Source: Alphaproteobacteria bacterium (GTDB lineage Bacteria; Pseudomonadota; Alphaproteobacteria; Micropepsales; Micropepsaceae). From it: DNA of 64,000 bases. This document shows positions 36,405 to 47,550 of the stretch, in pieces (position 1 is the stretch's first letter; every line of letters starts with the position of its first letter). The DNA is taken from positions 124,001 through 188,000 of the forward strand of contig JAGOBA010000005.1 in the NCBI GenBank assembly GCA_017983635.1, read 5' to 3'. A program made the translations under genes and the position numbers. The notes under the pieces are model-generated. The model did no database searches and was not told the origin of the DNA. It saw only the letters and a program-made list of their open reading frames with translations.

Positions 36405-38123
36405 TCAACCCTGCATCAGCGGCAGATCGATCGTGAACCGAGCGCCGCGCACCACGCCGTCCGCGTCGCGCAAGTTGGCCGCCACGATGTGCCCGCCGTG
36501 AACTTCGACAATCTGCCGCGAGATCGACAACCCCAAACCGGAATTCTTGCCGAACCCGTGCGACGCCGGACGCTCTGTGTAGAAGCGCCGGAAGATCGCT
36601 TCCAAATTCTCTTCCGGAATACCGGGCCCCTGATCGTCGATCGTCACCACCGCTCGCCCGTTCGACGGCGCGGCGGTGATACGAATCTCCCCGCCCTTTG
36701 GAGAGAACGAGACCGCATTCTCGATCACGTTGCGAAACACTTGCGCCAACGGCCCGTCGAGCCCGCGCACGACCAGCCCCTCGACCGGCATGTCGAGCTT
36801 GAACCGCGGCTTGTCGGGCTTGTCCGGATCCTCGAACATCTGCGCCATCGCCGGAATCAACCCGCCCAGATCGACATCGCGCGCCCGCTCGCGCGACAGT
36901 TCTGCGTCAAGCCGCGACGCATCCGAAATATCGGTGATCAACCGGTCGAGCCGCCGCACGTCGTCGCGCACGACGCTCATCAGCTTGCGCCGCTTGTCTT
37001 CTTCATTCGTGCGCTGCAGTGTTTCGATCGCGCTCGCAACCGACGTTAGCGGGTTCTTGATCTCGTGCGCGACGTCGGCCGCGAACTGCTCGATCGTATC
37101 CATCCGCGCATAGAGCGCCGCCGTCATCGAGCGCAACGCCACGGATAAGTCGCCGATCTCGTCCCCCCGCCGCCCGAGATTGGGCAATGCATCGAGCTGC
37201 CGTTCGCCGCGCCGAACGGCATCGGCACCGTCGGCAAGCGCCCGTACCGGCCGCGTAATGCGCAGAAGCAGAAACACCGTCGCCGCCGCGAAAATCACCG
37301 ACGCAATCAACGCCGCAAGCAACAATTGCAGCCATTCTTGCCGCAATACGTCGTCGATGTCGCCCGCTTCCGTCGAAAGCATGAGCACGCCCATGATGAA
37401 CTGCAGCCGCCGGATCGGCACAGCGACGGAGACAATCAGATTCCCCTCCGCGTTGATGCGTTCGGCCGAACCGGCCTCGCCGCGCTCCAGCACCGAGCGC
37501 ACTTCTTCATAGGTTTGTCCGCCCAGCTGCGGATCGTCGTTCACGACCGGCGCCAAATCCTTTGCCGGGCGCATTGCATAGATGCTCTGCTTCACCTTCT
37601 TCTCGACCTCGTTCAAGAGATCGATCTGCCCCGGCGGCGGCAGCGGCTGCACCGTTACCTGATTGCGCGTCAGAATAAAGCGCGTGTCCTGCACCGGCCG
37701 CCCATCGCGCGAAAAAATTCGCGCCCGCATCCCCGTCGGCCCGACCAAGAGGTTGAGCACGGTGGCGGCCTTATCCGGATCGACATCGGTCGCGCTGTCT
37801 TCGTCCTCAAGCGCCACGCCCTTCGCGGCATAGCGTGCGAGCGCCGCCGCCACGATCTCGGCCTGCGCCTTCAGCGACTTCACGCGCTCCTCAACCAGGC
37901 TCACGCGCGCGGACTGCACCCACGACACGCCGGCGATAAAAAAGATCAACGCGAAGATGTTGAACACAAGCACCTGCGCGGCAAGTGCCGACAGCCAGCG
38001 CCGCCGCGGGCGCAAACTCAAACCCCGCGGCCGCGCGATATCCCCGCGCGCGATCAGGCCGCGAAGCCAGGCGGTCCAGCTTTGCTTGTTCTCTTTCGCG
38101 GTGGCTGCGTCAGGTGCACTCAA
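36405..38123 (-). CDS. chvG: sensor histidine kinase ChvG/ExoS
   Basis: 572-residue two-pass sensor kinase: membrane helices near 48-68 and 265-288, a periplasmic domain between, HAMP (about 290-340), DHp with His353 in [10 protein letters not shown], and ATPase with [19 protein letters not shown] and GLGLSISRQ. The start is a TTG overlapping the chvI TGA (TTGA). The family senses acid and envelope stress and controls exopolysaccharide genes in rhizobia. Confidence 0.93.
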   Translation of the reverse strand: MSAPDAATAKENKQSWTAWLRGLIARGDIARPRGLSLRPRRRWLSALAAQVLVFNIFALIFFIAGVSWVQSARVSLVEERVKSLKAQAEIVAAALARYAAKGVALEDEDSATDVDPDKAATVLNLLVGPTGMRARIFSRDGRPVQDTRFILTRNQVTVQPLPPPGQIDLLNEVEKKVKQSIYAMRPAKDLAPVVNDDPQLGGQTYEEVRSVLERGEAGSAERINAEGNLIVSVAVPIRRLQFIMGVLMLSTEAGDIDDVLRQEWLQLLLAALIASVIFAAATVFLLLRITRPVRALADGADAVRRGERQLDALPNLGRRGDEIGDLSVALRSMTAALYARMDTIEQFAADVAHEIKNPLTSVASAIETLQRTNEEDKRRKLMSVVRDDVRRLDRLITDISDASRLDAELSRERARDVDLGGLIPAMAQMFEDPDKPDKPRFKLDMPVEGLVVRGLDGPLAQVFRNVIENAVSFSPKGGEIRITAAPSNGRAVVTIDDQGPGIPEENLEAIFRRFYTERPASHGFGKNSGLGLSISRQIVEVHGGHIVAANLRDADGVVRGARFTIDLPLMQG

Positions 38124-38818
38124 ACTTCGACATACTTGTAACCGACGCCGTACAGCGTCTGGATCGAATCGAACTCGTCGGCGACTTGCTTGAACTTCTT
38201 GCGCAGCCGCTTGATGTGGCTGTCGATCGTGCGGTCGTCGACATAAACCTGATCGTCATAGGCAGCGTCCATCAGGTTGTCGCGGCTCTTCACAAAACCC
38301 GGCCGCGATGCCAGCGCCTGAAGGATCAAGAATTCCGTCACCGTCAACTGCACGTCCTTACCGTCCCAGGTACACGAGTGGCGCTGCGAATCGAGCACGA
38401 GCTTCCCGCGCACCATCACCTCTTTCGCCGCGGTCGAAGCCGCCGGCTGCCCGCGCGCTTCCGCCCGGCGCAATACCGCCCGAACCCGCTGCAGCAGCAG
38501 ACGCTGCGAAAATGGCTTTTTGATGTAGTCGTCGGCGCCCAGGCTCAAGCCCACCATTTCGTCGACCTCGTCGTCCTTCGAGGTCAGGAAAATGACCGGC
38601 AGGTCGCTCGTCTGGCGCAGGCGCTTCAGCACTTCGTGCCCGTCCATCCGCGGCATCTTGATGTCGAGAATGGCGAGCGCCGGCGGCGTCGCCTGCAGCG
38701 CCGTCAGCGCCATAGCGCCGTCGGTATAAGTCTTGACCTGATAGCCCTCTTGCTCCAGCGCCATCGACAGCGAAGAGAGGATGTTACGGTCGTCGTCGAC
38801 AAGTGCGATCATCGTCAT
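38120..38818 (-). CDS. chvI: response regulator ChvI
   Basis: 232-residue OmpR-type regulator. The receiver carries Asp52 in [11 protein letters not shown] and KKPFS, and the C-terminal winged helix has [10 protein letters not shown] and ends GVGYKYVEV. It heads the chvI-chvG-hprK-EIIA-HPr run. pckA lies divergently beyond the MATE gene, close to the rhizobial arrangement. Confidence 0.95.
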   Translation of the reverse strand: MTMIALVDDDRNILSSLSMALEQEGYQVKTYTDGAMALTALQATPPALAILDIKMPRMDGHEVLKRLRQTSDLPVIFLTSKDDEVDEMVGLSLGADDYIKKPFSQRLLLQRVRAVLRRAEARGQPAASTAAKEVMVRGKLVLDSQRHSCTWDGKDVQLTVTEFLILQALASRPGFVKSRDNLMDAAYDDQVYVDDRTIDSHIKRLRKKFKQVADEFDSIQTLYGVGYKYVEV

Positions 38819-38881
38819 GACGTGGTCTTCAAGCCCCGTGAATCTCTTGTGCGCGAATATAAGCCTGCGCCGTCCCGCCCG

Positions 38882-40267
38882 CTATGCACGCACGACGGCA
38901 CGCGACGCAACCGTGCGAAAGCGGAAACTCAAGAGTATCAGGGACAACAGCATCGCGACGCTTATCCCCAGGATTAACCCTACGGCGCCGATTCCGGCCG
39001 GAAACGCGAGCAGATAAGCCGCCGGAACACCCGCCACCCAGAATGCGATGCCGTGCATGAAGGCCGGCCAGCGCACGTCGCCCATGCCGCGAAGTGCGCC
39101 CATCGTGACCGTCATCACCCCGTCGATGACCACCATCAGGCCGACCGCCATCAGCGTCTGGCGCGAGATCGCCCACACCGCGTCATCCGACACGTAGACC
39201 GCGCTGATCGTCTGCGGCAGCAGCGCGACGGTAAACCCAAAGGCGCTCATGATCATTGCCGCAAGCACGATCCCCGAAAGCCCCGCCCGCGCCACCTTCT
39301 CGTGCTGTCCCGATCCGACCGCGTGTCCGACTCGAACCGCGGTAGCGGCCGAAAGCCCCACCGCCACCATGATCATCAAACCGTTGAAGTTGAACGTCAG
39401 CTGATGCGCTGCCGCAGCCGCCGCGCCCAGGTGCCCGGCCATAAGGGTGAGCGAACTGATCGCCGCCGTCTCAAGCCCAAGCGCAATCGATATCGGCGCG
39501 CCCAACGTGAGGATCCGCCACACTTTCTGCCCGGCATGCGCAATGGGCGCATAGACGCCAAGGGCCGCTGCATCGCGCATCGAAAAGATGTAGCCGAGCG
39601 CCGCCAACAGACAGAGCCAGCGGATCGCCGACGTCGTCATCACCGCGCCCTCCGCGCCCATCGGTTCCACCCAACCGAACCAGCCCAACACGAAGATTCC
39701 ATCGGCCAACACGTTGAGCGCATTCGCACCCAACATGATCGTCATGCCCACCATCGGCCGCTTGATCGCCTCCAGAAAATAGCCGGACGCGATGTAGAGC
39801 AGCATGGGCGGCATGCCCCACGCGAATTGCCGCGACACCGCCCCTGCCCCGGTCGCAATTGTGGGATCCATGCCCGTCGCCCGCAGCATCGGCTCGACCA
39901 GAAAGCACACCGCAGCGAAGAACGCGCCCAGCGCCGCCGCAATCACCAGCGCACTTTTCCACACCCGCCCGCACTCGCCGATTTCGCCCGCCCCGTAAGC
40001 CTGCGCAATCAGCACCATCGACCCCTGCAGCAGCCCGATCGAGATCAGCATCATCACCGACTGCGCCGCGAGGCCCTGACCCAAGAACGCCAGCTCATGC
40101 GCGCCGCCCCGCCCGGTCATCAGCGAGTCGACGAAGAACATGAAAACAACGCCCGCCCGCGCCACCATCACCGGCGCAGCAAGCCGCAACGTCGGCCACC
40201 CGTCTTCGCGCCAAAGACGCGAAAGGCGTTCGACGGTCCAGCCTGGCAAGGGGACCCTTCGCTGCAT
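38882..40267 (-). CDS. MATE family efflux transporter
   Basis: 461 residues with about twelve membrane helices in two similar halves, including [11 protein letters not shown] at the first helix and [14 protein letters not shown] at the start of the second half. It is expected to export cationic compounds using Na+ or H+. The ATG giving [10 protein letters not shown] was chosen; the frame is open 22 codons further upstream. It separates chvI from pckA. Confidence 0.9.
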   Translation of the reverse strand: MQRRVPLPGWTVERLSRLWREDGWPTLRLAAPVMVARAGVVFMFFVDSLMTGRGGAHELAFLGQGLAAQSVMMLISIGLLQGSMVLIAQAYGAGEIGECGRVWKSALVIAAALGAFFAAVCFLVEPMLRATGMDPTIATGAGAVSRQFAWGMPPMLLYIASGYFLEAIKRPMVGMTIMLGANALNVLADGIFVLGWFGWVEPMGAEGAVMTTSAIRWLCLLAALGYIFSMRDAAALGVYAPIAHAGQKVWRILTLGAPISIALGLETAAISSLTLMAGHLGAAAAAAHQLTFNFNGLMIMVAVGLSAATAVRVGHAVGSGQHEKVARAGLSGIVLAAMIMSAFGFTVALLPQTISAVYVSDDAVWAISRQTLMAVGLMVVIDGVMTVTMGALRGMGDVRWPAFMHGIAFWVAGVPAAYLLAFPAGIGAVGLILGISVAMLLSLILLSFRFRTVASRAVVRA

Positions 40268-40457
40268 CGCAACCACGTTGGTAAAGGCAATATCTGTCGC
40301 GGCAGAATTCCACGATTTTGCGCATCCTGCCAAGGGTTTCAGGCCCGACTTGGCTTGCCTCGCCGCGCGTTCCGCCCATATGGTGCCGCGAATTCAATCG
40401 CAATTCGATGAAGCCGCGACCTTGACCCAAGGCAGCGCGGTCGGGAGACGAGGACCT

Positions 40458-42071
40458 ATGCAAACGACAGGACAGGCGAGCCAGTACGGCCTCGACCGCG
40501 TTGGGCTCAAGAATCTCGGCCAAGTCCGTTGGAACTTGCCCATGGCAAGCCTTGTGCAAGACGCCATCCAGCGCCGCGAGGGCGTGATGGCGAAGGACGG
40601 TCCGCTCGTCGTCAAGACCGGCATCCACACCGGCCGCTCCGCCGGCGACAAGTTCGTCGTGCGTGAGCCCTCGGTCGAACGCCACATTTGGTGGGACAAC
40701 AACAAGTCGATGACGCCTGCGCACTTCGAGGCGTTGCTGAACTCGTTCCGCTCCTACGCGCAAGGCCGCGACATCTATGTGCAAGACCTCTTCGGCGGCG
40801 CCGACACGACGCATCGTCTGCCGGTGCGCGTGATCACCGAACTCGCCTGGCACTCGCTCTTTATCCAGCACCTCTTGATCGAACCGACGCAGGGCGAACG
40901 CCAAAGCTTCAACCCCGATTTCACGATCATCGACTTCCCGGGCTTCCAAGCCGACCCAGCGTTGCACGGCACGGCATCCGGCACAGTGATCGCGGTTTCC
41001 TTTGAGAAAAAGCTCGTTCTGATCGGCGGCACGTCCTACGCCGGCGAAATGAAGAAGTCGGTGTTCACGATCCTGAACTATCTGCTGCCGCCCAAGAACG
41101 TCATGCCGATGCACTGCTCGGTGAACGTCGGCAAGTCGAAGGAAAGCGCGATATTCTTCGGCCTCTCCGGCACCGGCAAGACCACACTCTCGGCAGATCC
41201 GACACGCACGCTGATCGGCGATGATGAGCACGGCTGGGGCGACACCGGCGTCTTCAACTTCGAAGGCGGCTGCTACGCCAAGATGATTCGCCTCTCGCCC
41301 GAAGCCGAACCCGAAATCTTCGCGACGACCAAACGCTTCGGCACCGTGCTTGAGAACGTCGTGATCGACGAGGCGACGCGCGAACTCGATCTGAACGACG
41401 CCACCCTCGCCGAAAACTCCCGCGGCGCCTACCCGATCTCGTTCATCCCGAACGCGAGCACCACCGGCATCGCCGGCCAGCCGTCGAACATCGTTATGCT
41501 GACCGCCGACGCCTTCGGCATCCTGCCGCCCATCGCAAAGCTGACGCCCAGCCAAGCGATGTATCACTTCCTCTCCGGCTTCACCGCCAAGGTTGCAGGC
41601 ACGGAGAAGGGCCTCGGCAAAGAACCGCAGCCCACGTTCTCCACCTGCTTCGGCGCACCGTTCATGCCGCGCCACCCGACCGAGTACGGTAACTTGCTGA
41701 AGGCGCTGATCGCCAAGCACAAAGTCGACTGCTGGCTCGTCAACACCGGCTGGACCGGCGGCGCCTTCGGCACCGGCCAACGCATGCCGATCAAAGTTAC
41801 CCGCGCGCTTCTGACCGCAGCACTCGAAGGCACCCTGAAGACCGTGCAGATGCGCGTCGACCCGCACTTCGGCTTTGAAGTGCCCGTCGCTGTCCCCGGC
41901 GTCGATGCGAACATCCTGAACCCGCGCGAAACCTGGGCCGACAAGACCGCCTTCGACCGTCAAGCGATCAAGCTCGTCCAAATGTTCCGCGACAACTTCA
42001 AAAAATTCGAAGCCCACGTCGGCGCCGACATCAAAGCCGCCGCCCCAAGGCTCGCCGAAGCCGCGGAATAA
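40458..42071 (+). CDS. pckA: phosphoenolpyruvate carboxykinase (ATP)
   Basis: PckA converts oxaloacetate and ATP to PEP, the entry to gluconeogenesis. The 537-residue product has the kinase P-loop [11 protein letters not shown] at residues 235-245, the upstream [12 protein letters not shown] metal/substrate loop and [12 protein letters not shown]. The ATG with GAGGA just upstream was chosen over longer frames. Location next to chvI is common in rhizobia, where ChvI affects its expression. Confidence 0.96.
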   Translation: MQTTGQASQYGLDRVGLKNLGQVRWNLPMASLVQDAIQRREGVMAKDGPLVVKTGIHTGRSAGDKFVVREPSVERHIWWDNNKSMTPAHFEALLNSFRSYAQGRDIYVQDLFGGADTTHRLPVRVITELAWHSLFIQHLLIEPTQGERQSFNPDFTIIDFPGFQADPALHGTASGTVIAVSFEKKLVLIGGTSYAGEMKKSVFTILNYLLPPKNVMPMHCSVNVGKSKESAIFFGLSGTGKTTLSADPTRTLIGDDEHGWGDTGVFNFEGGCYAKMIRLSPEAEPEIFATTKRFGTVLENVVIDEATRELDLNDATLAENSRGAYPISFIPNASTTGIAGQPSNIVMLTADAFGILPPIAKLTPSQAMYHFLSGFTAKVAGTEKGLGKEPQPTFSTCFGAPFMPRHPTEYGNLLKALIAKHKVDCWLVNTGWTGGAFGTGQRMPIKVTRALLTAALEGTLKTVQMRVDPHFGFEVPVAVPGVDANILNPRETWADKTAFDRQAIKLVQMFRDNFKKFEAHVGADIKAAAPRLAEAAE

Positions 42072-42090
42072 CACCCGCGGCTTCTCACCC

Positions 42091-42582
42091 ATGTTGATCA
42101 TCCTCAGCGGCTTGCCCGGCACCGGCAAGACGACGATCGCGCGTGCGCTCGCGAAGGAGATCGGCGCCGTCCACCTGCGCATCGACACGATCGAGCAAGC
42201 CTTGCGCAACCAAGGCGTCACGGTGACCGAAGAAGGCTACCGCATCGCCTACGCGCTCGCCGAAGACAACCTCCGCCTCGACCTCACCGTCATCGCCGAT
42301 AGCGTCAACCCCATCCAACTCACCCGCGAAGCCTGGCACGACGTCGCCACCCGCACCGGCACCCGCCACCTGGACGTCGAAATCATCTGCACCAACAAAT
42401 CCGAACACCGCCGCCGCGTAGAAACGCGAGAAGCGGACATCACAGGCCACAAACTCCCAACCTGGACGGAAGTCGAAGGACGCACCTACGAGCCATGGCA
42501 AACCGAACGGCTCGTCGTCGACAGCGCTCTGGAAACAGTGGAAGCAACCGCACGGTCGCTCGCGCGCCGGATCAGGATGTAG
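42091..42582 (+). CDS. AAA/P-loop small-molecule kinase-like protein
   Basis: 163 residues with the P-loop LSGLPGTGKTT at the N-terminus and a downstream VIADSVNP segment like the second-strand acid of adenylylsulfate/gluconate-type kinases. It follows pckA by 19 bases. The stop codon lies at the edge of a relic of another gene, so the C-terminus may have been altered by that rearrangement. Substrate unknown. Confidence 0.75.
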   Translation: MLIILSGLPGTGKTTIARALAKEIGAVHLRIDTIEQALRNQGVTVTEEGYRIAYALAEDNLRLDLTVIADSVNPIQLTREAWHDVATRTGTRHLDVEIICTNKSEHRRRVETREADITGHKLPTWTEVEGRTYEPWQTERLVVDSALETVEATARSLARRIRM

Positions 42583-42670
42583 ATCGCAAACCACAGCGGG
42601 CGCGAGCCCCACCACGCGCTCGATCCGAGGACCCGATCCAAGCCCCATCCGCCGAGAGCAGGACATCCGC
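42578..42670 (-). pseudogene. relic of an acyltransferase gene, related to the one at 45.4-46.8 kb
   Basis: About 90 bases align at roughly 80% identity to 45722-45810 inside the intact acyltransferase gene, in the same orientation; both read ACCACAGCGGGCGCGAG and GATCCAAGCCC. Read on the minus strand it would encode a segment like LGSSAWWGSRPLWFAIYI, against VPGSPTWWASRPLWFLVYI in the intact protein. No start, stop or flanking coding sequence remains. Confidence 0.7.
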
Positions 42671-43249
42671 CGATGGTGCCGGTGCCACCGGTGACGAGGA
42701 CGTTCTGCCATTTCTTTCAACCTTGGGACTTGTGGATGGCTCAAGCACCAATTCCTTGGGTTATTGCCACAAGCGGCGCCGCGCAGCGCCTGCGAAGGCA
42801 ATGTAGGTTGTGACCCGAAGGGGTACCGGGCCGGAATTTGAGCGAACAACCCCATGTACCCGGAAGTTAGGTGGAGAAATGCAAGCGCTCCCTCCGAAAT
42901 CCTCGGTTGGCAAACCCAGCACGCAAGCCCTCCGATCTTCGTGAATCATCGTGAGCGCGCACAGGCACGCTCTCCCACCAGCCACATCCGCGACGTCGGG
43001 CCGGGCGATGGATCCTGCTCAACAATGCCAAGTCGCAGCCGAGATTAGGGCGCCAACCGGCGCACGATCAGGATCGGAACAAATATAGAACAATGCACCC
43101 AAGAGTCAAGCAGAATCTCGGTTCGCGCAATTGATTGGGGCTAGAGTGCGGGTGCACCCCAGCGAGAGGCCCCAAGGAATAGGCACCCTCTCCCCACCTT
43201 CTCAATTTCCACATCCCAGCGACTGCGCCGAATCGCCTAAAGTGTGACC
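42671..43249. other. gene-free stretch, island left end
   Basis: About 580 bases without a convincing gene. Short open frames occur on both strands but show no family features or ribosome-binding sites. The stretch holds the candidate LexA box near its right end and several GGCGC-rich dyads. It follows the acyltransferase relic and precedes the nuclease-like gene. Confidence 0.5.
43077..43091 (-). promoter_or_regulatory. candidate LexA box (GTTC-N7-GTTC)
   Basis: On the minus strand the sequence is GTTCTATATTTGTTC, a perfect match to the alphaproteobacterial SOS direct repeat. No clear gene lies downstream on that strand; the nearest gene is the nuclease-like one on the plus strand, 159 bases away. 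Confidence 0.45.
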
Positions 43250-44287
43250 ATGTCATCTCGCCTCGAGGAAGAAGAGCGTGCTCGAACGTGGCTTCGCGAG
43301 CGCGGCTACGAAACCGATCGGCCCACGTGGCTGAGCGGTGACAATCCGGACTTCTGGGCGCACGGCATCGACGCATCCCCGCCCGGACTTTGGGTTGAGG
43401 TAAAGAGTGCGGACAAGAGCGGCACTATGGCGGCTCTCGACAAACACTATGACATGATTCACGCATGGCCGATCCCCGATGGGCTTCGAGGTCACTCGAC
43501 CTTCCATCTATCACCCACCACCACGAAGGAATCCGTCGAGCGGCTGCTGAAACGATTTGTGCTTGAAGTACCGAAATATGCTGAACGCGAGTGCGCCCTA
43601 AACTTCGTGCAACACGTGGGCAACAAGCGCGACTTGCAACGCATCGAGATCCATGGCGCGGTGCCCGAGACTTTCTGGGTGTTCGGCGCGGGAGGCGCAA
43701 AACCAAGCGTTCCGTTGGGAAGCGCTGACACTAGCCTTGCGCCGGCGACGTGGATTGGAAGTGATGGCGAACGCAAAGACGGCCGCGCATTCAATTTCTT
43801 GGAGTGGTCAACCGACCCCGATTGCGCGCTCGTGGTTCGCATCACACCGCGTGGCCTGCCCTTCGGTATCGGGTTGATGTCCGGCGGCCACGTTGCGGCA
43901 CGCGAAAAGACGTTGCCAATGCTGAAACGCGCAAACAGCCAGATCAAAGCAGCTTGCGTCGATCGCGACGTGCCGGGGATAGTCGTTCTCGTCCCGCAGG
44001 ATTGGCACGTAGAGCCGATGCATGTGCAAGCGGCGTGCTACGGCGTCCTTCAAGTTCCGATATCTGTTGGGCGCGATGTTCCGCCCTCAACAGGGCAGAT
44101 GTATCATGGTCACGACGGTATGTTTCGACCGGACAAGAACACGCACTTGTCCGCCGTGCTGCTGTTGTCTCAGTCGGGAGCCGCAACCTTCTTTCCGAAC
44201 CCCTTCGCGTTGCACACGATCCCTGATACGGCAACAGTTTTCAGGGGCGCGAAGAGAGCTGCGGTTGACTTGGGCAATAGCAGTTGA
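43250..44287 (+). CDS. PD-(D/E)XK nuclease-like hypothetical protein
   Basis: 345 residues. The N-terminal 55 residues carry a nuclease-like signature: Pro33-Asp34 in DNPDFWA, then Glu50-Val51-Lys52 in WVEVKSAD, with a preceding helix (EEEERARTWLRERGY). The remaining 290 residues are unrecognised. The ATG was chosen over a GTG 6 bases upstream. Base composition is visibly less GC-rich than flanking core genes, which suggests transfer. The family is unknown to me; a restriction or defence role is inferred. Confidence 0.6.
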   Translation: MSSRLEEEERARTWLRERGYETDRPTWLSGDNPDFWAHGIDASPPGLWVEVKSADKSGTMAALDKHYDMIHAWPIPDGLRGHSTFHLSPTTTKESVERLLKRFVLEVPKYAERECALNFVQHVGNKRDLQRIEIHGAVPETFWVFGAGGAKPSVPLGSADTSLAPATWIGSDGERKDGRAFNFLEWSTDPDCALVVRITPRGLPFGIGLMSGGHVAAREKTLPMLKRANSQIKAACVDRDVPGIVVLVPQDWHVEPMHVQAACYGVLQVPISVGRDVPPSTGQMYHGHDGMFRPDKNTHLSAVLLLSQSGAATFFPNPFALHTIPDTATVFRGAKRAAVDLGNSS

Positions 44288-44427
44288 ACGTGCGTTGGAC
44301 GCCCCGCGCTTAAACGGGCCGCGTCAGGTTAAGCAGGTTCGCTATCAACTCGGAAAACTCATCGAAGCGCGAATTGTTGGAAGCGCACAGCGCTGAAAAC
44401 AGTAGATTTGAATGAGGTGGCAAGGTC

Positions 44428-45390
44428 ATGGACGAACCCGAGATACCACAGGATTTGATCGAAACTATCCAACAGCACCACGATTTGGCCGAAGGCGAGC
44501 TCATCGCTGAAGTGGAACGCATGATCGGAAAGATCACCACTCCGAAAGTTTGCCACTACACTGACGAGGCTGGGCTTCGCGGCATCCTTGAAAGTGGCAG
44601 GATTTGGCAGACAGATATCTTTTCTCAGACCGACATATCTGAGCTGCGACATGGCCTAGGGTTTGCGAACAATGCGGTTGCTGCCGCCGCCGAGCAAGCC
44701 GACGCCAAGAACGAAGTCAAAATGTTCGCAAAGGGATTTGCTCACTTTCAGACAAAGCTGCCTCAGTCTGCGAATTACTTCATCGCCTGCTTTGGAAGTG
44801 TGCCCAATGATCTCGGTAACTGGATCGAGTTTGCTGGCGACGGCAAAGGCTATGGTCTCGTGTTCGATCGCGCAGCTTTGGTGCGTGCGCATGTGGCGGG
44901 CGTCGTGGCCAGCGAGTTCGATCGTCTTTCATTCCCCGTCACGTACGACGATGCCGCGATTGACCGCTTACAGCAGCGCATCATGACATCCACGTTGCCA
45001 TGTCTATCGGCGCCGAGGGCTCGCGCTGAGAGTATCGATAGGTTGGTCGCCTTACAGTTCATGACGCAAGCGTCGTCTTGCATCTCCATCTTGGCAGTAC
45101 GAGCGGCACTCCTGTTCAAGAACGAGGCGTTCAAAAAGCAGTCCGAGTTTCGACTTATGGAATTGCATCCTGAGCCACCTGTGTCGAGTTCAATCAAAAC
45201 CCCTCCAAGCGGCAAGCGTTACGCGGAGTTTGATTGGCGATCCCACGAACCGGCTGCACTTCGAGAAATCATCGTTGGCCCTAATGCTGATCATGACGCA
45301 GCCAAAAGGATCGCGAGCGAGCTTGTTGCAAAGACCTGTCCTATACAAAGCGTGGCTGTGACCGTTTCCGACATTCCCTATCGTCACTAG
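44428..45390 (+). CDS. DUF2971 domain-containing protein
   Basis: 320 residues with the DUF2971 pattern: CHYTDEAGLRGILESGRIW, then a SELRHGL segment, YFIACFGS and a GNWIEFAGDGKGYGLVFD block. The function of the family is undetermined. A ribosome-binding site (GAGGTGGCAAGG) precedes the ATG. It is co-oriented with the nuclease-like gene after a 140-base gap and shares its lower GC content; the two make up the coding part of the island. Confidence 0.75.
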   Translation: MDEPEIPQDLIETIQQHHDLAEGELIAEVERMIGKITTPKVCHYTDEAGLRGILESGRIWQTDIFSQTDISELRHGLGFANNAVAAAAEQADAKNEVKMFAKGFAHFQTKLPQSANYFIACFGSVPNDLGNWIEFAGDGKGYGLVFDRAALVRAHVAGVVASEFDRLSFPVTYDDAAIDRLQQRIMTSTLPCLSAPRARAESIDRLVALQFMTQASSCISILAVRAALLFKNEAFKKQSEFRLMELHPEPPVSSSIKTPPSGKRYAEFDWRSHEPAALREIIVGPNADHDAAKRIASELVAKTCPIQSVAVTVSDIPYRH

Positions 45391-45429
45391 GTCGGAAAGA
45401 GGAGCACAACCCCATGCCCCCATTAGCAC

Positions 45430-46767
45430 CTATTGTTGCCGCCGCACTGAGTCACCCTTCTTCCGCCGCCGCGCGATCATGTCGTAGATCGGCCCGAAGC
45501 CCATCAAGGCTGCGCCCACGAAGGGCGCCGCAACCACCGGCAGGCGAATGCCCAACGTGCTGTCGGGGCTCGCGATCGTCACCCCTGCGGTCGCTGCCAG
45601 CCCCACGCAGATCAGTGCCACGCCCGCCACCACCCGCGCTTTGGGCACTGTGCGCCCGCCCCTGATCGGGCCGAAGCTGCGCTCGTGCCGCGCGAACACC
45701 GCGATCATCGGCAGCAGCACGACGATGTAGACCAGGAACCACAGCGGGCGCGAGGCCCACCATGTGGGCGATCCGGGGACATGATCCAAGCCCAACCCGC
45801 CGAGCAGGACCCAGCACACCGTCATCACCAGCACGAAGGCGGTGAGGTGCCACAGATAAACGGTCATGATCATCCCGTTCATCAGCACCGTCGCGGTCCA
45901 GATGTTGAGATTGTCGAGCATCTTGCGGCCCCACGGCTCGAGCGCGAGCACGAGGCCGACCTGGGCCACACCCAGCGCAAACAGCGCCAGCGTCGGCGGC
46001 AGCGAGTTGGACAACTCCCCCGGCGCCGACACCATCGACACAGGGTAGAAGCCGTAGACCGTGATCGAGATCAGCACGGCTAAGCCCACCACGAACCAGC
46101 CGAGTGCGAACAGCCGGTTGTCGAACTTGCCCTCGCGCCAGGCGAAGCCCAGCTGATGGACGCCAAGGAACACCCAGAGGAAGTTGGTGAAGTTGACGTA
46201 AGGCACGTTCGCGCTGAAGGTCAGCCAGTCGGTCAGCACGGCTAAGGGGATGAACCACGCGAAGCTCACCCAACCGAAACGCTTCCACGCCATGTAGGTC
46301 AGCGGGGTGCAGGCGGTCACCAGCAGATAGACCGCCAGGAACCAGACCGGGATCAGCGCCGCCTCGGTCGCCATGCGGATCTGTTCGCGCGGGAAGCCCG
46401 CCTGCGTCAGGATCACGGCGAGCACCGCCCACAGCATCAGCAACGGAAAGATCGGGGTGATGAGGCGCTGCACCCGGCTCGCAAACCAGTCGCGGTACTT
46501 GCCGATCTGTCCGGGTTCGGCCTTGCGCAGCGTCGCGTCCCAGCTGACCCCGTTCGAATAGCCGCCGACGAGGAAGAAGACCGGCATCACCTGGAAGACC
46601 CAGGTCAGCCAGTGCGCCCAGGTGGAAACACTGAGCAGGTCGCCGCGTTGCAGCTCGCCCGCCGCATCGACATAGACCCCGGCCATCAGCCAATGGCCGC
46701 ACACCACCGCCATGATCGAGAGCGCGCGCAGGAAATCGACCCAGCGGTTGCGCTCGGGCGGCGTCAT
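45430..46767 (-). CDS. membrane acyltransferase family protein
   Basis: 445 residues with about ten membrane helices. The N-terminus RNRWVDFLRALSIMAVVCGHW carries the Arg and His typical of acyltransferase-3 enzymes, which O-acylate envelope glycans or lipids. MTPPERN was taken as the start; an ATG 30 bases upstream is possible. A short relic of a related gene lies 2.8 kb away across the island. Confidence 0.85.
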   Translation of the reverse strand: MTPPERNRWVDFLRALSIMAVVCGHWLMAGVYVDAAGELQRGDLLSVSTWAHWLTWVFQVMPVFFLVGGYSNGVSWDATLRKAEPGQIGKYRDWFASRVQRLITPIFPLLMLWAVLAVILTQAGFPREQIRMATEAALIPVWFLAVYLLVTACTPLTYMAWKRFGWVSFAWFIPLAVLTDWLTFSANVPYVNFTNFLWVFLGVHQLGFAWREGKFDNRLFALGWFVVGLAVLISITVYGFYPVSMVSAPGELSNSLPPTLALFALGVAQVGLVLALEPWGRKMLDNLNIWTATVLMNGMIMTVYLWHLTAFVLVMTVCWVLLGGLGLDHVPGSPTWWASRPLWFLVYIVVLLPMIAVFARHERSFGPIRGGRTVPKARVVAGVALICVGLAATAGVTIASPDSTLGIRLPVVAAPFVGAALMGFGPIYDMIARRRKKGDSVRRQQ

Positions 46768-47006
46768 TAGCGCCAGCTCGCGCGCCTTACGCCACATCGG
46801 GGGACCGTATCGTTGGCATGGCGAATCCTATGGCGGTTCGGGTGATACCAACATCGGGGGCCTTCCGCCTCGGCGCAAGCGCCATGCGCGCGAAACGTGT
46901 CGAAACGGCAAATGCCCTCGAAAACGTTGAAGCCGCGGCGCGCCCACCGGATATGCTTGGCCCCGGCGCCGTTGGACGGGTAAACTCCGATGATCGGAGG
47001 GCCGAC

Positions 47007-47513
47007 ATGAAATCGACGACGATCACCGCGCTCGCAATGGCGCTCGCCGCGTCCGCCGGCGCCACCGACATCGATTGGTCCCGCATCAAACCCATCGACG
47101 CGCCCGAGATGAAATGGCAGTCCGTGCAGCAAGGCGACGGCATGCGCGGCATGTTCGCGATCCCGGAATCCGACGGCGTTCTGCTGTGGATGTCCTGCGC
47201 CGGCAAGGGCGCGATCACGCTTTCCTATATCGATGCGACCTTTGAACCGATGGCGCCCTACGTGGTCCACATGAAGGCGGGCCCGCAGGCGATATCGATG
47301 CTGGCAAAGACTGGCGAGCGCTGGGAGATGGACGACATTGTCGAACTCAAAACCCCGCCGATCACCGACAAGCCGTTCTTGAAACATCTAACAAAGGGCG
47401 AACCCCTGGCCCTCTTCATCATCGGCGAAGGCCGCGCCTCAAAGTCGACGTCGGCCGCCCTGCCCGCATCAGGCCGAGCCCTGGACCCGTTCTTCAAAAG
47501 CTGTGGGCTCTGA
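47007..47513 (+). CDS. secreted hypothetical protein
   Basis: 168 residues with a signal peptide (KSTTITALAMALAASAGA). The ATG has GGAGG 7 bases upstream; the frame is open far upstream, but that part has no signal sequence. The mature part has two cysteines (MSCAGKG and the last residues KSCGL). No family recognised. Confidence 0.72.
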   Translation: MKSTTITALAMALAASAGATDIDWSRIKPIDAPEMKWQSVQQGDGMRGMFAIPESDGVLLWMSCAGKGAITLSYIDATFEPMAPYVVHMKAGPQAISMLAKTGERWEMDDIVELKTPPITDKPFLKHLTKGEPLALFIIGEGRASKSTSAALPASGRALDPFFKSCGL

Positions 47514-47550
47514 GATCGTCGTTGGCTCAGCGCGCAATTGCCGTTGACGC

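Noticed and set aside
42761..42985. A 74-codon minus-strand frame downstream of the LexA box
   Set aside because: No ribosome-binding site, no recognised domain, and composition typical of random GC-rich frames; not enough to call an SOS gene.
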